Shown here in pieces: positions 21,972 through 31,612 of a stretch of 64,000 nt of DNA. Where the stretch lies: positions 64,536,757 to 64,600,756 of the forward strand of contig CM034535.1 of the NCBI GenBank assembly GCA_020002185.1, written 5' to 3'. The notes beneath the pieces are model-generated. The model ran no database searches and had not been told where the DNA came from. It saw nothing but the letters and a program-made list of their open reading frames with translations. Within the stretch, counting starts at the first letter, position 1; each line of letters starts with the position of its first letter. This stretch comes from Paraescarpia echinospica. Taxonomy: Eukaryota > Annelida > Polychaeta > Sabellida > Siboglinidae. The position numbers and the translations under genes are program-made.

Positions 21972-24869
21972 CTATGTGTATCCCGCCCGTCTGAGGTATG
22001 TGTCGATTTTATTTTTAAACATATTCACGCTACTAGCACCCACACAATCAGCAGGTAATCTGTTCCATTCATTTACAGTCCTTTGTGAAAATGAAAACTT
22101 TCTTATATCCAATCTACTCTGCTCCTTTGCCAATGTAAGTTCATGTCCTCTAGTCCTTCTATCTTTCTTAACTGAGAAAAAAATATTTCTATCAATATTT
22201 TCATAACCCTTCAATATTTTAAACACTTCTATCTGATCTCCTCTCAATCTCCTGGTCTCTAGTGTTGTTAAACCGCATTTTTTTAGGCGTATTTCGTAAC
22301 TAAGATCCCTCAGTTTTGGTATAATTTTAGTTGCTCTCCTCTGCACTCTTTCTAGCATATCTATGTCCTTCCTGCGATATGGCCTCCACGCTTGAATACA
22401 ATATTCTAAATGAGGCCTAACTATTGTTTTGTACAGCGGTATTATTAGCTCTTTTTCCTTATACGTTATGTTTCGCCTAATTAATCCAAGGATTTGATTT
22501 CCCTTTGAAGCTGCAATTCCGCACTGCTCTGAAACCTTCATATCAGCACTAATGGTTAACCCTAAGTCCTTTTCTTTTACAGTAGTACTTAGTACAGTAC
22601 CCCCCATTGTATATTCTACCTCTTCGTTCCCATGTCCTGTGTGGAGGCATTTACATTTCCCAAAATTGAACAGCATTTGCCACTTTTCAGACCATTTGAT
22701 CAACCTGTCAAGATCATCTTGTAAATGCTGTCTATCTCCATCACTTTTAATCCTTCTAAACACTTTTGTATCATCCGCAAATTTCAACACCTTGCTTGTT
22801 ATTTCATCATCCAAATCGTTGATATATATTAAGAATAATATAGGACCTAATACTGATCCCTGTGGTACCCCACTCAATACTGATTTCCAGTTTGAAGCCT
22901 CCCCATCAACTACTACACGTTGTCTTCTGTCAATCAACCATTGTTCTATCCAGTTTATTATACCATTTCCTATGCCATGGGCCTTTAGTTTAAGCAGTAA
23001 TCTTTGATGTGGTACTTTGTCGAAAGCTTTTTGAAAATCTAAGTAGACGATATCTACTGGTGATCCCTCATCTACCCACTTAGTGATGTCTTCCAAAAAA
23101 CATAACATATTTGTTAAGCATGACCTCGCTTTAAAAAAACCATGTTGAGATGGGTTTATCAAGTTTTGTTTAACAAGAAAATCCACCATGTGATCTTTAA
23201 TTAGTCTTTCTAACAATTTACAAATCACTGATGTTAAACTCACTGGTCTATAGTTCTCTGACTTGTTTCTCGAACCTTTTTTGAATAACGGTATAATGTT
23301 TGCTTCTTTCCATTCTAAAGGAACCACTCCCTCTTCTAATGACAAATTGAAAACTGTTGCAAGCGGTATGCTAATTTGTTCTACAATTTCCAATAGTAGT
23401 TTGGGTGGAATACCATCCACTCCAGGTGATTTATTATCCTTCATAGCCCTTATTTTCTTACCTACCATTTCCGGGGTTACAATTAATTGTCCTAAATAGT
23501 CTGAATCTGCCCCCTTGAACTTAGCCTCTGGTACTGGCAGTGAACTAATATCTTCCCTGGTAAACACTGAACTAAAGTACTCATTCAGGTCTTCTGCCAT
23601 TAAGAATCCCTCTGATATTATATTTCCAGCACTATCTTCTAGAGGACCGACTTTATCTTGAACTTTCTGTTTGCTTCGAACATACGCATAAAAACTCTTG
23701 CTGTCATGTTTTATATTACTAGCTAATTGTTGTTCATAGCTTCTCTTTGAATTTCTAATTTCAGCTGTAGCTTGGTTAAGTGCTTCTTTATAACTGTTGT
23801 AGTCTTCATCATTTCCAGTACATCTGTATGACTTCCACATCATTTGTTTGTACTTAATTTTTCTAATGGCTTCTTTCGATAAGTGTTTCTTTTTGGACCG
23901 TTTTCCTTGTTTTTTGAAGGGTACAAATTTATCGACTATGCACTTAATTTCACTCTTTAATACATTCCAGCATTCTGTTGCCGTCTTATTTTTCAGTGTG
24001 TTATTCCAGTCTATCTTTGCTAAATATTTCCTCATGTCCTTATACCTTCCTTTGTGGAAATTTCTCCTATACTGCTTTTTACTATTCCTTTCTGATTTTA
24101 CTTTGATGATAAAATGTATCTGGTTGTGATCGCTACTCCCCAGTGGCTCACATATCTTGACATTGTCAACTAATTCATTCTGTGAGGACAAAACTATGTC
24201 TAACACATTCTCACCCCTGGTTGGTTCTAGCACATGTTGAGAAAGGAAAGTATCTTGAACTAAAACTAAAAACTTGTGGTCCTCACTCCCCATACTCTGT
24301 AGAGATTTCCATTGTATATGCCCGTGGTTAAAATCCCCCATAATAATACAGTCCCGTTTGCTTACTTCCCTTATAGCGTTTTGTATTTTTTCATTCTCTT
24401 CTATGCTTATGTTTGGACTTCGATAAACTAACCCAACTGTTAACGTTGAGTTTCCTGTAACTATGTTACACCAAACAGCTTCTTCGCAATCTGCTTCTCT
24501 TTCTAATTTTATTTCATAAGCCTGAATAGATTCTTTAATATATAAAATAACTCCACCTCCCTTTCTTCCTATTCTATCTTTTCTAAACATTACATATCCT
24601 GTCAGTCCCAATTCAGCATCTGATATATCGGTGGTGGTCCAGGATTCGGTTATACCTATTATATGAGGGTCAATATCTTCTACCATAATGTTTAGTTCAT
24701 TTCTTTTGTTTACTATACTCCTTGCATTTAAACAAACACATTTATATCCAGCTTCAGAAGAGTTTTCCACACTGTTATTTGCTGATTTATTTGTGCTGTC
24801 TTTATCTATGCCTCCATTTTCAGGCTTTTCTGTGAGTCCCCCCTGCGAATCTAGTTTAAATAGATACAA
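21972..24869 (-). CDS. CR1 ORF2p: APE endonuclease and reverse transcriptase, intact
   Basis: 965 codons without interruption. The endonuclease (about residues 45-270) shows LNARS, ITESW with the catalytic Glu, GGGVILYIKE, GLVYRSP, IMGDFNH and GSSDHN. A linker of about 190 residues follows. The RT (about residues 480-760) has KEANIIPLFKKG, YRPVSLTSV, YLDFQKAFDKVPHQRLL (motif A), SGVPQGSVLGP (motif B), FADDTKVFRR (motif C, catalytic Asp pair) and a thumb region ending near the C-terminus at LRRAGYT. The protein nicks target DNA and primes reverse transcription of its own RNA. The start is set by the ATG that overlaps the end of ORF1; downstream reinitiation is the likely mode of translation in this family. 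Confidence 0.95.
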   Translation of the reverse strand: MYLFKLDSQGGLTEKPENGGIDKDSTNKSANNSVENSSEAGYKCVCLNARSIVNKRNELNIMVEDIDPHIIGITESWTTTDISDAELGLTGYVMFRKDRIGRKGGGVILYIKESIQAYEIKLEREADCEEAVWCNIVTGNSTLTVGLVYRSPNISIEENEKIQNAIREVSKRDCIIMGDFNHGHIQWKSLQSMGSEDHKFLVLVQDTFLSQHVLEPTRGENVLDIVLSSQNELVDNVKICEPLGSSDHNQIHFIIKVKSERNSKKQYRRNFHKGRYKDMRKYLAKIDWNNTLKNKTATECWNVLKSEIKCIVDKFVPFKKQGKRSKKKHLSKEAIRKIKYKQMMWKSYRCTGNDEDYNSYKEALNQATAEIRNSKRSYEQQLASNIKHDSKSFYAYVRSKQKVQDKVGPLEDSAGNIISEGFLMAEDLNEYFSSVFTREDISSLPVPEAKFKGADSDYLGQLIVTPEMVGKKIRAMKDNKSPGVDGIPPKLLLEIVEQISIPLATVFNLSLEEGVVPLEWKEANIIPLFKKGSRNKSENYRPVSLTSVICKLLERLIKDHMVDFLVKQNLINPSQHGFFKARSCLTNMLCFLEDITKWVDEGSPVDIVYLDFQKAFDKVPHQRLLLKLKAHGIGNGIINWIEQWLIDRRQRVVVDGEASNWKSVLSGVPQGSVLGPILFLIYINDLDDEITSKVLKFADDTKVFRRIKSDGDRQHLQDDLDRLIKWSEKWQMLFNFGKCKCLHTGHGNEEVEYTMGGTVLSTTVKEKDLGLTISADMKVSEQCGIAASKGNQILGLIRRNITYKEKELIIPLYKTIVRPHLEYCIQAWRPYRRKDIDMLERVQRRATKIIPKLRDLSYEIRLKKCGLTTLETRRLRGDQIEVFKILKGYENIDRNIFFSVKKDRRTRGHELTLAKEQSRLDIRKFSFSQRTVNEWNRLPADCVGASSVNMFKNKIDTYLRRAGYT

Positions 24870-26056
24870 CCTGTCCCACTGTCAACAGATCGCAGCAGGT
24901 TCTCTGAGAAAACTGCTGCCCCCTTTCCACTAAGATGGAGGCCATCTCTCATGTACATATCTTCCCTCCCAACAAAGTATCCCCATAAATCTGTGAATCC
25001 CACCCCCTCTTCGTCACACATCTGCTCAACTAGTACGTTGATCGCCATCCTCTTACAGTTTCTATACGTTGCCCCCCTTCCTCCCATTACTGGCAAAATT
25101 CCTGACAGAATAACCTGTTCAACTCTCGTCTTCTGTAGCTTCCTCACTAACTGTCTATACTTCTGTACTATCGCAGTTGTTCCCTCCCTGTCTGCATTAT
25201 TTGTTCCTACATGTACCAGTATAGACCCCCCCTTGCCATGTCCCAATACCTTCTCTACCCTGTCAGTTACATGTTCAATCCTAGCCCCCGGTAAACAAAC
25301 AACGATGTCCTTCCCCTCGCTCAGTGCCTTGTCCGTCTTTCTCATAATGGAGTCGCCCATAAACACCCTCTCTTTCCTCATTGCCCCCTCTATCACTGCC
25401 TTAGAATAGCTCCTTCTTCGGTTTGCATCTGTCTGCTTGTTGTCTTTCCCCCCTGTCGTCTTCTCTCCTGTCACATTCTCTTCCGATCCATTCTTTCCTG
25501 TCGCTTTTTCTCTTGTCACCTTCCCTTTTATCGACTTCTCTTCTATCACATTTTCTCTCACTTCCTTTCGTCCCTTCTTCGTTCGTCCCATCTCGTTTTC
25601 CTCTCTCCTCTCCCTTCCCATCTTCCCTCCCTCCTTCTCTACGGTCACTTTCTTCCCTGTCACCTTCACGCTTGTCACATTTTCTGTTGTCGATTTTCCA
25701 ATTTCTTCTCCTCCAATCACCTTCCCTCCTCTCAATCTCCTTTCCTCAGTTTTCTTGCCACTGCTATTCTCCTTCAGTCTTGCAGTATTCTCACCTCTCT
25801 CCCTGTCGTCTCTCTCCATTCGACCTGCCTCCTTGCTAATTCCCATCTCCATTCCCTTCACAATATCTGTCAACCTAACTATCTCCTTCTGCAGACACTC
25901 CACCTTCCAACACCCAATGCACTGAAAGGTGAATCCTTCCTCCATGGTTTCTGCCCATGACTTCCCACAGCCGGACAATGCAAAATCTACCCAGCTGTGG
26001 CAGTGATCGCACACCAAGTGTCGCTTTGCCTTGACTTGCCGCTTGCAAGGCGCCAT
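24851..26056 (-). CDS. CR1 ORF1p: PHD-like zinc finger, charged linker, SGNH/GDSL esterase, intact
   Basis: 401 codons. Residues 1-60 hold a Cys/His cluster (CDHCHSW, SGCGKSW, FQCIGCW) of PHD-like type, followed by a short coiled-coil-like helix (VECLQKEIVRLTDIVKGMEM). About residues 85-215 are a repetitive Lys/Glu/Gly/Thr-rich linker. From about residue 235 an SGNH hydrolase begins: block I FMGDSIMRK, block III VHVGTNNAD, and block V DGLHLSGKG with the catalytic Asp/His. PHD plus esterase in ORF1 is documented for CR1-like elements. ORF1p probably binds element RNA; the substrate of the esterase domain is not known from sequence. Confidence 0.93.
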   Translation of the reverse strand: MAPCKRQVKAKRHLVCDHCHSWVDFALSGCGKSWAETMEEGFTFQCIGCWKVECLQKEIVRLTDIVKGMEMGISKEAGRMERDDRERGENTARLKENSSGKKTEERRLRGGKVIGGEEIGKSTTENVTSVKVTGKKVTVEKEGGKMGRERREENEMGRTKKGRKEVRENVIEEKSIKGKVTREKATGKNGSEENVTGEKTTGGKDNKQTDANRRRSYSKAVIEGAMRKERVFMGDSIMRKTDKALSEGKDIVVCLPGARIEHVTDRVEKVLGHGKGGSILVHVGTNNADREGTTAIVQKYRQLVRKLQKTRVEQVILSGILPVMGGRGATYRNCKRMAINVLVEQMCDEEGVGFTDLWGYFVGREDMYMRDGLHLSGKGAAVFSENLLRSVDSGTGCIYLN

Positions 26057-26758
26057 ATCCCGATCAGAAATTATTTAATAACTTAACTAACTTAGTCTTT
26101 ATAAAGACTGTTTCCTGTGTACTACAGCACACTTTAGGTTACAAATTTCAATTACACAGCCAACTATTTATCCTGACACGAACGCTAACATTACCGGTAG
26201 TGACCTAATTTAAATACAATCAATTACGTTACGTTAGGCTGCTTTATTTATTTAGGTTACGCCGCCCGACTATCGCCCTTGCTTAATTTTAACAACAATG
26301 CTACCTAATCAAAATATCTAGCAAGTACTGGCTTACACAGATATTATCTTATGTAAGTAGTTTGATGGTTGTTACTTTATCTCCTATATATTCTACCACA
26401 TAATCAGGTTTGTTAAATCTTGTTTTCAAATTATCGAAGCCTAAGTGAGTTACCCTATTATCACTCACTATACTAAGGTATTCTAAAATACTATAACTAA
26501 CTAACTTTAAGCACAACTGCTACTCAATATATGTTTATTGCAACTTTATGAATGATATTAAGGCAAGAATAATACTTATCAATCAGTAATTCCACTTGTT
26601 TATTAACTTTTCTGCACCACCAATTTCTACGATCTATCTCCGCCAAATATAGCCATGTTGAAGGTAAACTGCCAGCCAAATTGTGTTTAGTAAGCGTGTA
26701 ACTAAGGTCTCAATTTGAAGGCACGACCACAGGTGCATGTTCAAGTAGAGGCATTACA

Positions 26759-27122
26759 CTAATGAATATGGCTGTGAACCAGAGCATGTATCAGTTTCTC
26801 TGCACTCTGTTGATCGAGATATTTTCTAATTTTCCCAGTGTTATATAGTTGTGCATAAACTGCTTGACATTTGGACTTGATATGTTGTTCCATAGACATG
26901 TGCTTATCAAAGTAAGTGCCAAAATTGTGCACACAATTGAAAGCATGTACCTCATTGCCCCCGATGTTAATGGACGTGTTGGTGCATTTTGCCAGTTGTT
27001 GCGGAGAACCAATTAAGATGTACTCAGTCTTGGAGATGTTCATTTTTAATTTCATGCTTTGCAACCAGCTATTGATGTCACTAATGCACCGTTCTATAGA
27101 CTTGCGATTGCTGTGCATAGAA
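26759..27122 (-). pseudogene. LINE reverse-transcriptase relic, truncated (second copy)
   Basis: Duplicate of the relic at 17836-18290. It keeps the thumb region (GKIRKYLDQQSAEKLIHAL) but ends at HSNRKS, because the YADD-containing part was removed by the deletion that joins it to the AGTCC-element tail at 27123. Confidence 0.78.
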
Positions 27123-27257
27123 TCTTATTAGAACCCTATCCAACCTTTACAAGAATGAAAGAACAATGTTACAATTTTTCTGACTTATCACTCATTTGGT
27201 CAGCCGGGGTCACATATAGACGTATTAGTCCAAAGGACTTCAGGGCCTCTTGGCCCA
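27123..27257. repeat. AGTCC-family 3'-end remnant
   Basis: Contains only the last 130 bp of the element (ttattagaaccctatccaac to cttggccca), matching 19665-19796. The rest was deleted together with part of the neighbouring LINE relic. Confidence 0.8.
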
Positions 27258-27478
27258 TTTTTATAACAAATGTCACTTTAAATCATATTTTGTGTAACAA
27301 GTTGGCAATAAACATTTCAGCCTATTCATTTTATTTTGTCTCCAAATTGTGAAACCACAGATGCTAATGCTAATGCTTTGATGCTAACTGTTGGTTTAGG
27401 CATCTTGATTATGTTTTCTCGTATATTTGATGCCATAATCCTATAAAACAACTAAAATAACAATGTTAATTATTTCAG

Positions 27479-27573
27479 TTGGCTGTGAACTGCCAGTGTT
27501 TTGGTTCTTTCCCTATTTCCTGGAGTGTTGGATCATCGGAGGACTTCCTTCCCTCCGCATGCTACACTACAAG
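27479..27573 (+). CDS. ZCCHC4: ZCCHC4-like exon (second copy)
   Basis: Same 95-nt exon as 20033-20127, with identical acceptor, donor and reading frame. It is the copy nearest to the next exon (28326), so it is the more natural member of the gene. The duplicate at 20033 would encode the same residues twice if both were spliced in. Either one copy is skipped or the duplication is an assembly artefact. Confidence 0.72.
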
Positions 27574-28325
27574 GTTAGTTATTTCTGTTTAGCAGCATTG
27601 ACACATATGACCTCTATGTCCAGGGCTCCACGTCCAGTGCTCAGTTGCATGACACACACTTAAGTCCAAGTTAGGGTCATTAGCTCCTAGGTGGTACCTA
27701 GCCACTAGGGACGGTTGCATGACACATACCCAGCTGAGATCATCCCCAAATTAGGGGGCAACTCCTGAGACTACCCCAAATAGCCCCAACTCTAGCTAGG
27801 TGTCACATTATTCAATCTACAAATGGCAGCGATCGTTCACGATTTATATTGGCACAGAGAACTTGTGTGTTTAGAGATCATTTAAATCTCCTGGATACGT
27901 ACAACGTTCAGCTGTTTGGGTGTAACTTTTCTGCCTAAGTTGGGTGCGTTTCATGGAACTGGCCACTGCAGGGCTCTATATATCCAGATCTCTATGTCCA
28001 TGGCTCTATGTCCAAGGCTTTGTGTGAGTTGTGTCCAGGACTATCTGTCCAGGTTGTACAGTTACTGTGCCTGAGCACTGTGCAGCTCACTGCTTTTGAG
28101 AGCGCTGTTGACAGCCATTATTGATACAGACGTCTGGTTAAAAAGTAATGTTATGAAAATTGTTACAATAATATTTTTGAAAAACACTACAGATGCCTCT
28201 CAGAATCTTACCATGCTTTCATAATGAATATAATATTTGTTAATAATAGAATTCGGGGTCGAATCGACCTACATGCTGATAACATTGTGCTTGATTATTT
28301 TATACTCAGCTTCTGTCTCTTTCAG

Positions 28326-28454
28326 GTCGATTATGACAACCACGTGCTGTACCAGAAAGGGAGTCGGGGGTGGGGGCAAAGCACGGTTCCCCTGTACGTT
28401 CTTCACAAACCTTCCTCCCATCTCCAACAAACTCCCCCGGGAAGAGGGGTACAG
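28326..28454 (+). pseudogene. ZCCHC4: ZCCHC4-like exon with a one-base frameshift in a G-tract
   Basis: A 129-nt block between ctctttcag and a gtgtgt donor. It begins VDYDNHVLYQKGSRG in phase with the preceding exon. After the G-rich tract at about 28364-28375 the family-like sequence continues in the next frame as RFPCTFFTNLPPISNKLPRE and GYR. One surplus G explains the shift. With one base fewer, the exon would leave after two bases of a codon, which fits the following exon exactly. The shift could be a homopolymer sequencing error or a real lesion. Confidence 0.7.
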
Positions 28455-29268
28455 GTGTGTGTACTTAAGATGGGTTTAAGTGTTGAAAAAGTCTTCCTTG
28501 TGTAGGTTTGTACTGATCAGCAATATGTGACCCATCATTCCAAAATGATGCTCATTAGACTACAAGCTAAAAGACAGTTGGACCATTTTTTAATGAGTTT
28601 CCATCGTGAAATGATTTGAAATAGACTAATCTTTCATGTGTTCATTGTATAAATGATATAAATGTTACACATGTGTGTTTATTTTTATGTTTTGTGACAC
28701 CTGTAAATTTTTTTTTTAATTGCTGGCAATGTTTTAAAATACAGCCGATAGTGTGATGAAAACCAGAGCTAACATTGAAAATCACAGATGAAAAAGTGAA
28801 AAACCACAGCTGATACAGTTAAAATCAAAGTTAAAATTGTGAACACCAAAGTTGATAGTATATAAAACCACAGCTGAGTAAAAATGTTGGAAAGCTGTTA
28901 TTCTCGAAACCAGACTTTTAGCATTCTCAACATTCAAATTGCTGTATCTCTGAAAGTAGATTGAATATAGGTAACATTGAGGTGTATTTTTTTCCTCTCA
29001 ATGTGCCCTATTCAAATATACAATATGTTTCAAGAGAAGCGTCTCATTTTGGAAAGGTGGGTCCTACATAATGGTAGCACTCAAACATGTCAAATTGAGA
29101 CATACACAAAGAATGGCATGCAGTTGAAACTGCTGTTGACAGAGCTGGTAGGCAGACTATTGACAGGAAACACATTTTCGGCTAAACATAATAATAATTT
29201 GATTATATGTACAGTAGTACGGAAATTTATTGCTTTTGGGTATTATTAATTAATTTTAATCTTTGCAG
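28455..29268. other. Intron of the ZCCHC4-like gene
   Basis: AT-rich intron bounded by GT and a ctttgcag acceptor. It contains short degenerate repeats of an accacagctga type at 28745-28880. No gene seen. Confidence 0.55.
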
Positions 29269-29343
29269 GTTTTATACCAAGTGCCAGTGTTACGTGCCAA
29301 CAGATATTGACCACTGCAACAAGTGTGACGCCTCACGTCTAAG
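29269..29343 (+). pseudogene. ZCCHC4: ZCCHC4-like Cys-rich exon with a one-base deletion near its 3' end
   Basis: A 75-nt exon between ctttgcag and gtatgt. It completes an Arg codon and then reads FYTKCQCYVPTDIDHCNKCD, with cysteine pairs of a zinc-binding region. The exon ends two bases into a codon, whereas the next exon (30100) starts in phase 0 (DGRQYTHC). A single missing base in the last 15 nt (after gacgcct) would put both in register and end the exon on a whole codon. This is the second single-base break in this gene. Confidence 0.68.
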
Positions 29344-30099
29344 GTATGTCTCTACATCTGTACATGTGTCACCTGTCACAGTAGAATTATGACGTGAAGT
29401 TTTGTACATAAAATGACACCTCATTTGTTGATATATCTTCAGTATTTTTTGATTTATTGATAAAATGGAAAAAACTTTAAGAAAGCAATGTTTTGAAATT
29501 TTTTGTCATTTTATGTCATTTGATTAGTTTGGGATTATCCATCAAGGAAAGTAAACTGGACAATGAAAGATGACAATGCAAGGATTATAAGATGTGCACT
29601 TCTGCCCAAATCACAAAATTGATGGGACATGACTTAGACAGTTAGTTTTGGCTCGGGTGCAGTATAGGCCTGTTTGACTTGATACCTGGTTCACTGTGGC
29701 GTGTGACAAACTGAAGATACTTATGTTTATAAGTACACTATATATACAGTGGAACCTCATTATTAAGGTCACATGCGAGAGTGGGTGAAATGACCCGAAT
29801 GTTGAAGTGACCATATTAAAAAACAGTACTTTATTATTACATAGTCTGTTGTTTCAGAAACCGTACAAATTTTAAAAATGTTCAATTGTGTTACCATAAA
29901 TTATTGAACACACAACTAAAGTAAAAAGCATAAACTAAGGACATATCTTGTTTAGGGGATAATCAGATCAGTAATTATCACTCACTGATTATTTGCAATG
30001 CATAGTGTCATTTGTTTGGTCATGACACATAATATTCTTGGTCCTGTCAGATGACACATGTAATGGTCTCACTTAAGCCACCCTCTCTCTCTCTTGCAG
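29344..30099. other. Intron of the ZCCHC4-like gene
   Basis: AT-rich, ending in a (CT)n polypyrimidine tract and ttgcag. No gene or recognisable repeat seen. Confidence 0.5.
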
Positions 30100-30223
30100 G
30101 ACGGAAGACAGTACACGCATTGTGACAAGTGTCAACGATGTGTCAAGCCATCACATGTCCACTGTGAACAATGCAACCAGTGCCACCTGGTGGACTACAA
30201 ATGCGGTGATGTCAAGGTCACAG
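30100..30223 (+). CDS. ZCCHC4: ZCCHC4-like zinc-finger exon
   Basis: A 124-nt exon between ctcttgcag and gtatga. It encodes DGRQYTHCDKCQRCVKPSHV and then HCEQCNQCHLVDYKCGDVK. Regular Cys-x2-Cys and His-Cys pairs form a treble-clef/DHHC-like cluster of the type that follows the methyltransferase domain in ZCCHC4. The exon leaves one base into a codon. It has no internal lesion. This exon carries the strongest family signal of the gene. Confidence 0.78.
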
Positions 30224-31320
30224 GTATGACCTCAAATTCTAATGTTTTTGTTGGCAGACCTGTAATTAGAATCAGATATTCATTCGATGTCATTATCTGT
30301 CTATGGCTGATTCTTTGTATAGTAATATAATAGTGTAGTGATATCTTACCCAAACAGATTTGATAAACAACTTCGTTATTTGTGTAATGCATATGACGTC
30401 TCAACTCTCTGATGTTCACCTTGATTGATTTACTGTAAGCTGAGGGAAAACATTCAACAAGTTTTTTGGAGAAATGTAAAAACACCACTGATTGTTTTGT
30501 CATTCAGTTGCATGGTTTTGCTGTTGAATAAATTGAACTACCTAGGGGTACTTGTAATGAACCTGTTTGGACTTAGTTATACTGTTTCGTATAACTAATG
30601 TTCCTTATATACTTAGGTGCTTAACGCAGTAAAAGCCAAAACAGTGATTTTAAAGAGGTTCTTTTTAAGCGAATATCCTTTTATCATCTCTGAATGCTTC
30701 CCAGAGAAATCGAGATGGTGTTCTAGACATCCAATAAACAGGTCTGCCAGTGAGTAAAGTGTAAAGTGTTCTGAGCAGTACTAAGGACTGGGTACCACAC
30801 TATATAAGAATTGACCTTTACTCTTACTTTATCTATTTTTAGTATTCTGTGTTGGCGTAGTAACATAATAACAAAATGTTAAATAATAGTTAATAATAAT
30901 AACATTACTTCTTTTCCACCAAAATGCTTGAAAATTGTGCTCAGCAGCACAGCAAAACCAAAAGATTAAAAAAAAAAGTAGATTAGGACTAGAGGAATAA
31001 CAGAGCGATAGAACTTCAGACTTTCAACTGAGGAAAGGCAGTAAAGAGTGAAGGATATATTATTTGTGACGGGTCGTGATAGTTCAGACCTTAAGGTACA
31101 TTTTGGTGGTATAGAATTAAAGCGCTGTGAACTACATTGGATGTGGCACTATATAAAATAAATATTATTACTATTATCAACACATCAAGCAGAACACCTG
31201 GAAGTGTTAATATTCTTGTTATATAGAAGATGGTCTTCTATTATTTACTAATAAGTTGGAATGTGCGTAGTGTAATATTTCTGTTTAAAATTACTCTGTG
31301 TACAAATGTTTTACTTTTAG
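30224..31320. other. Intron with SINE remnants
   Basis: Holds a SINE tail at about 30685-30830 and a weaker SINE-like end (cactatataaaataaatatt) near 31140-31175. I could not find an exon for the expected CCHC knuckle, although the phase mismatch with the last exon suggests that one is missing. Confidence 0.5.
30685..30830 (+). repeat. tRNA-derived SINE, 5'-truncated
   Basis: Matches the 3' part of the SINE at 41387-41714: cccagagaaatcgagatggt, then caggtctgccagtgagtaaa, then ctatataagaattgaccttt. The tRNA-like head is absent. Confidence 0.75.
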
Positions 31321-31429
31321 ATTTGTGTTGTTCAGTTGCAAGAGAACAGCAACGGAGACAAGTGATGGAGACGACACTGCAGACTTCAACACAAGCGGGG
31401 GGAGGAAGAAACTGAAGAAATGTCACTGA
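31321..31429 (+). CDS. ZCCHC4: Terminal exon of the ZCCHC4-like gene (tentative frame)
   Basis: After a tacttttag acceptor one frame reads FVLFSCKRTATETSDGDDTA and ends GGRKKLKKCH at a TGA (31427-31429), a plausible basic C-terminus. This frame needs two bases from the previous exon, but the exon at 30100 supplies one. Either an exon of length 3n+1 lies undetected in the intron or the phase is broken. The frame that joins directly ends earlier, at 31414, and looks less protein-like. Confidence 0.5.
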
Positions 31430-31612
31430 TGGTTGATACTGCCAGTTGATGGTTGACACCACTGGATGATGGTTGACACCAGTGGATGATGGTTGACACC
31501 AGTGGATGATGGTTGACACTGCCAGTTGATGGTTGACACCACTGAATGATGGTTGGCACTGCTGTGTGATAATTGACTATTGGTTGATGGTTTTTACAAT
31601 CAGTTGATGGTT
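31430..31612 (+). repeat. 20-bp minisatellite just after the ZCCHC4-like stop
   Basis: About eight or nine copies of tgatggttgacaccagtgga with variants (ctgccagt, ctgaa). It would lie in the 3' UTR of the gene if the terminal exon call is right. Confidence 0.9.

Larger units (their letters stand above)
21875..26650 (-). mobile_element. CR1-type LINE, nearly full-length with both ORFs intact (copy B)
   Basis: Minus-strand element of about 4.8 kb: 5' leader (about 26650-26057), ORF1 26056-24851, ORF2 24869-21972, then a 3' UTR of about 95 bp ending in the atcttgttaa direct repeats at 21875-21900. ORF1 and ORF2 overlap by 19 bp in different frames. All recognisable catalytic motifs are present, so this copy could be competent. 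The 3' half is almost identical to copy C at 62574, which indicates recent activity. The exact 5' end is estimated by comparison with copy A, because the two leaders diverge. Confidence 0.92.
25541..28105. repeat. Segmental duplication, block 2 (partner 16618-21660)
   Basis: Matches 16618-21660 at very high identity with two deletions relative to it (see block 1). In this block the CR1 sequence continues into the complete element B. Block 2 is therefore the source arrangement for the CR1 part, and block 1 the derived or misassembled one. Confidence 0.85.
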
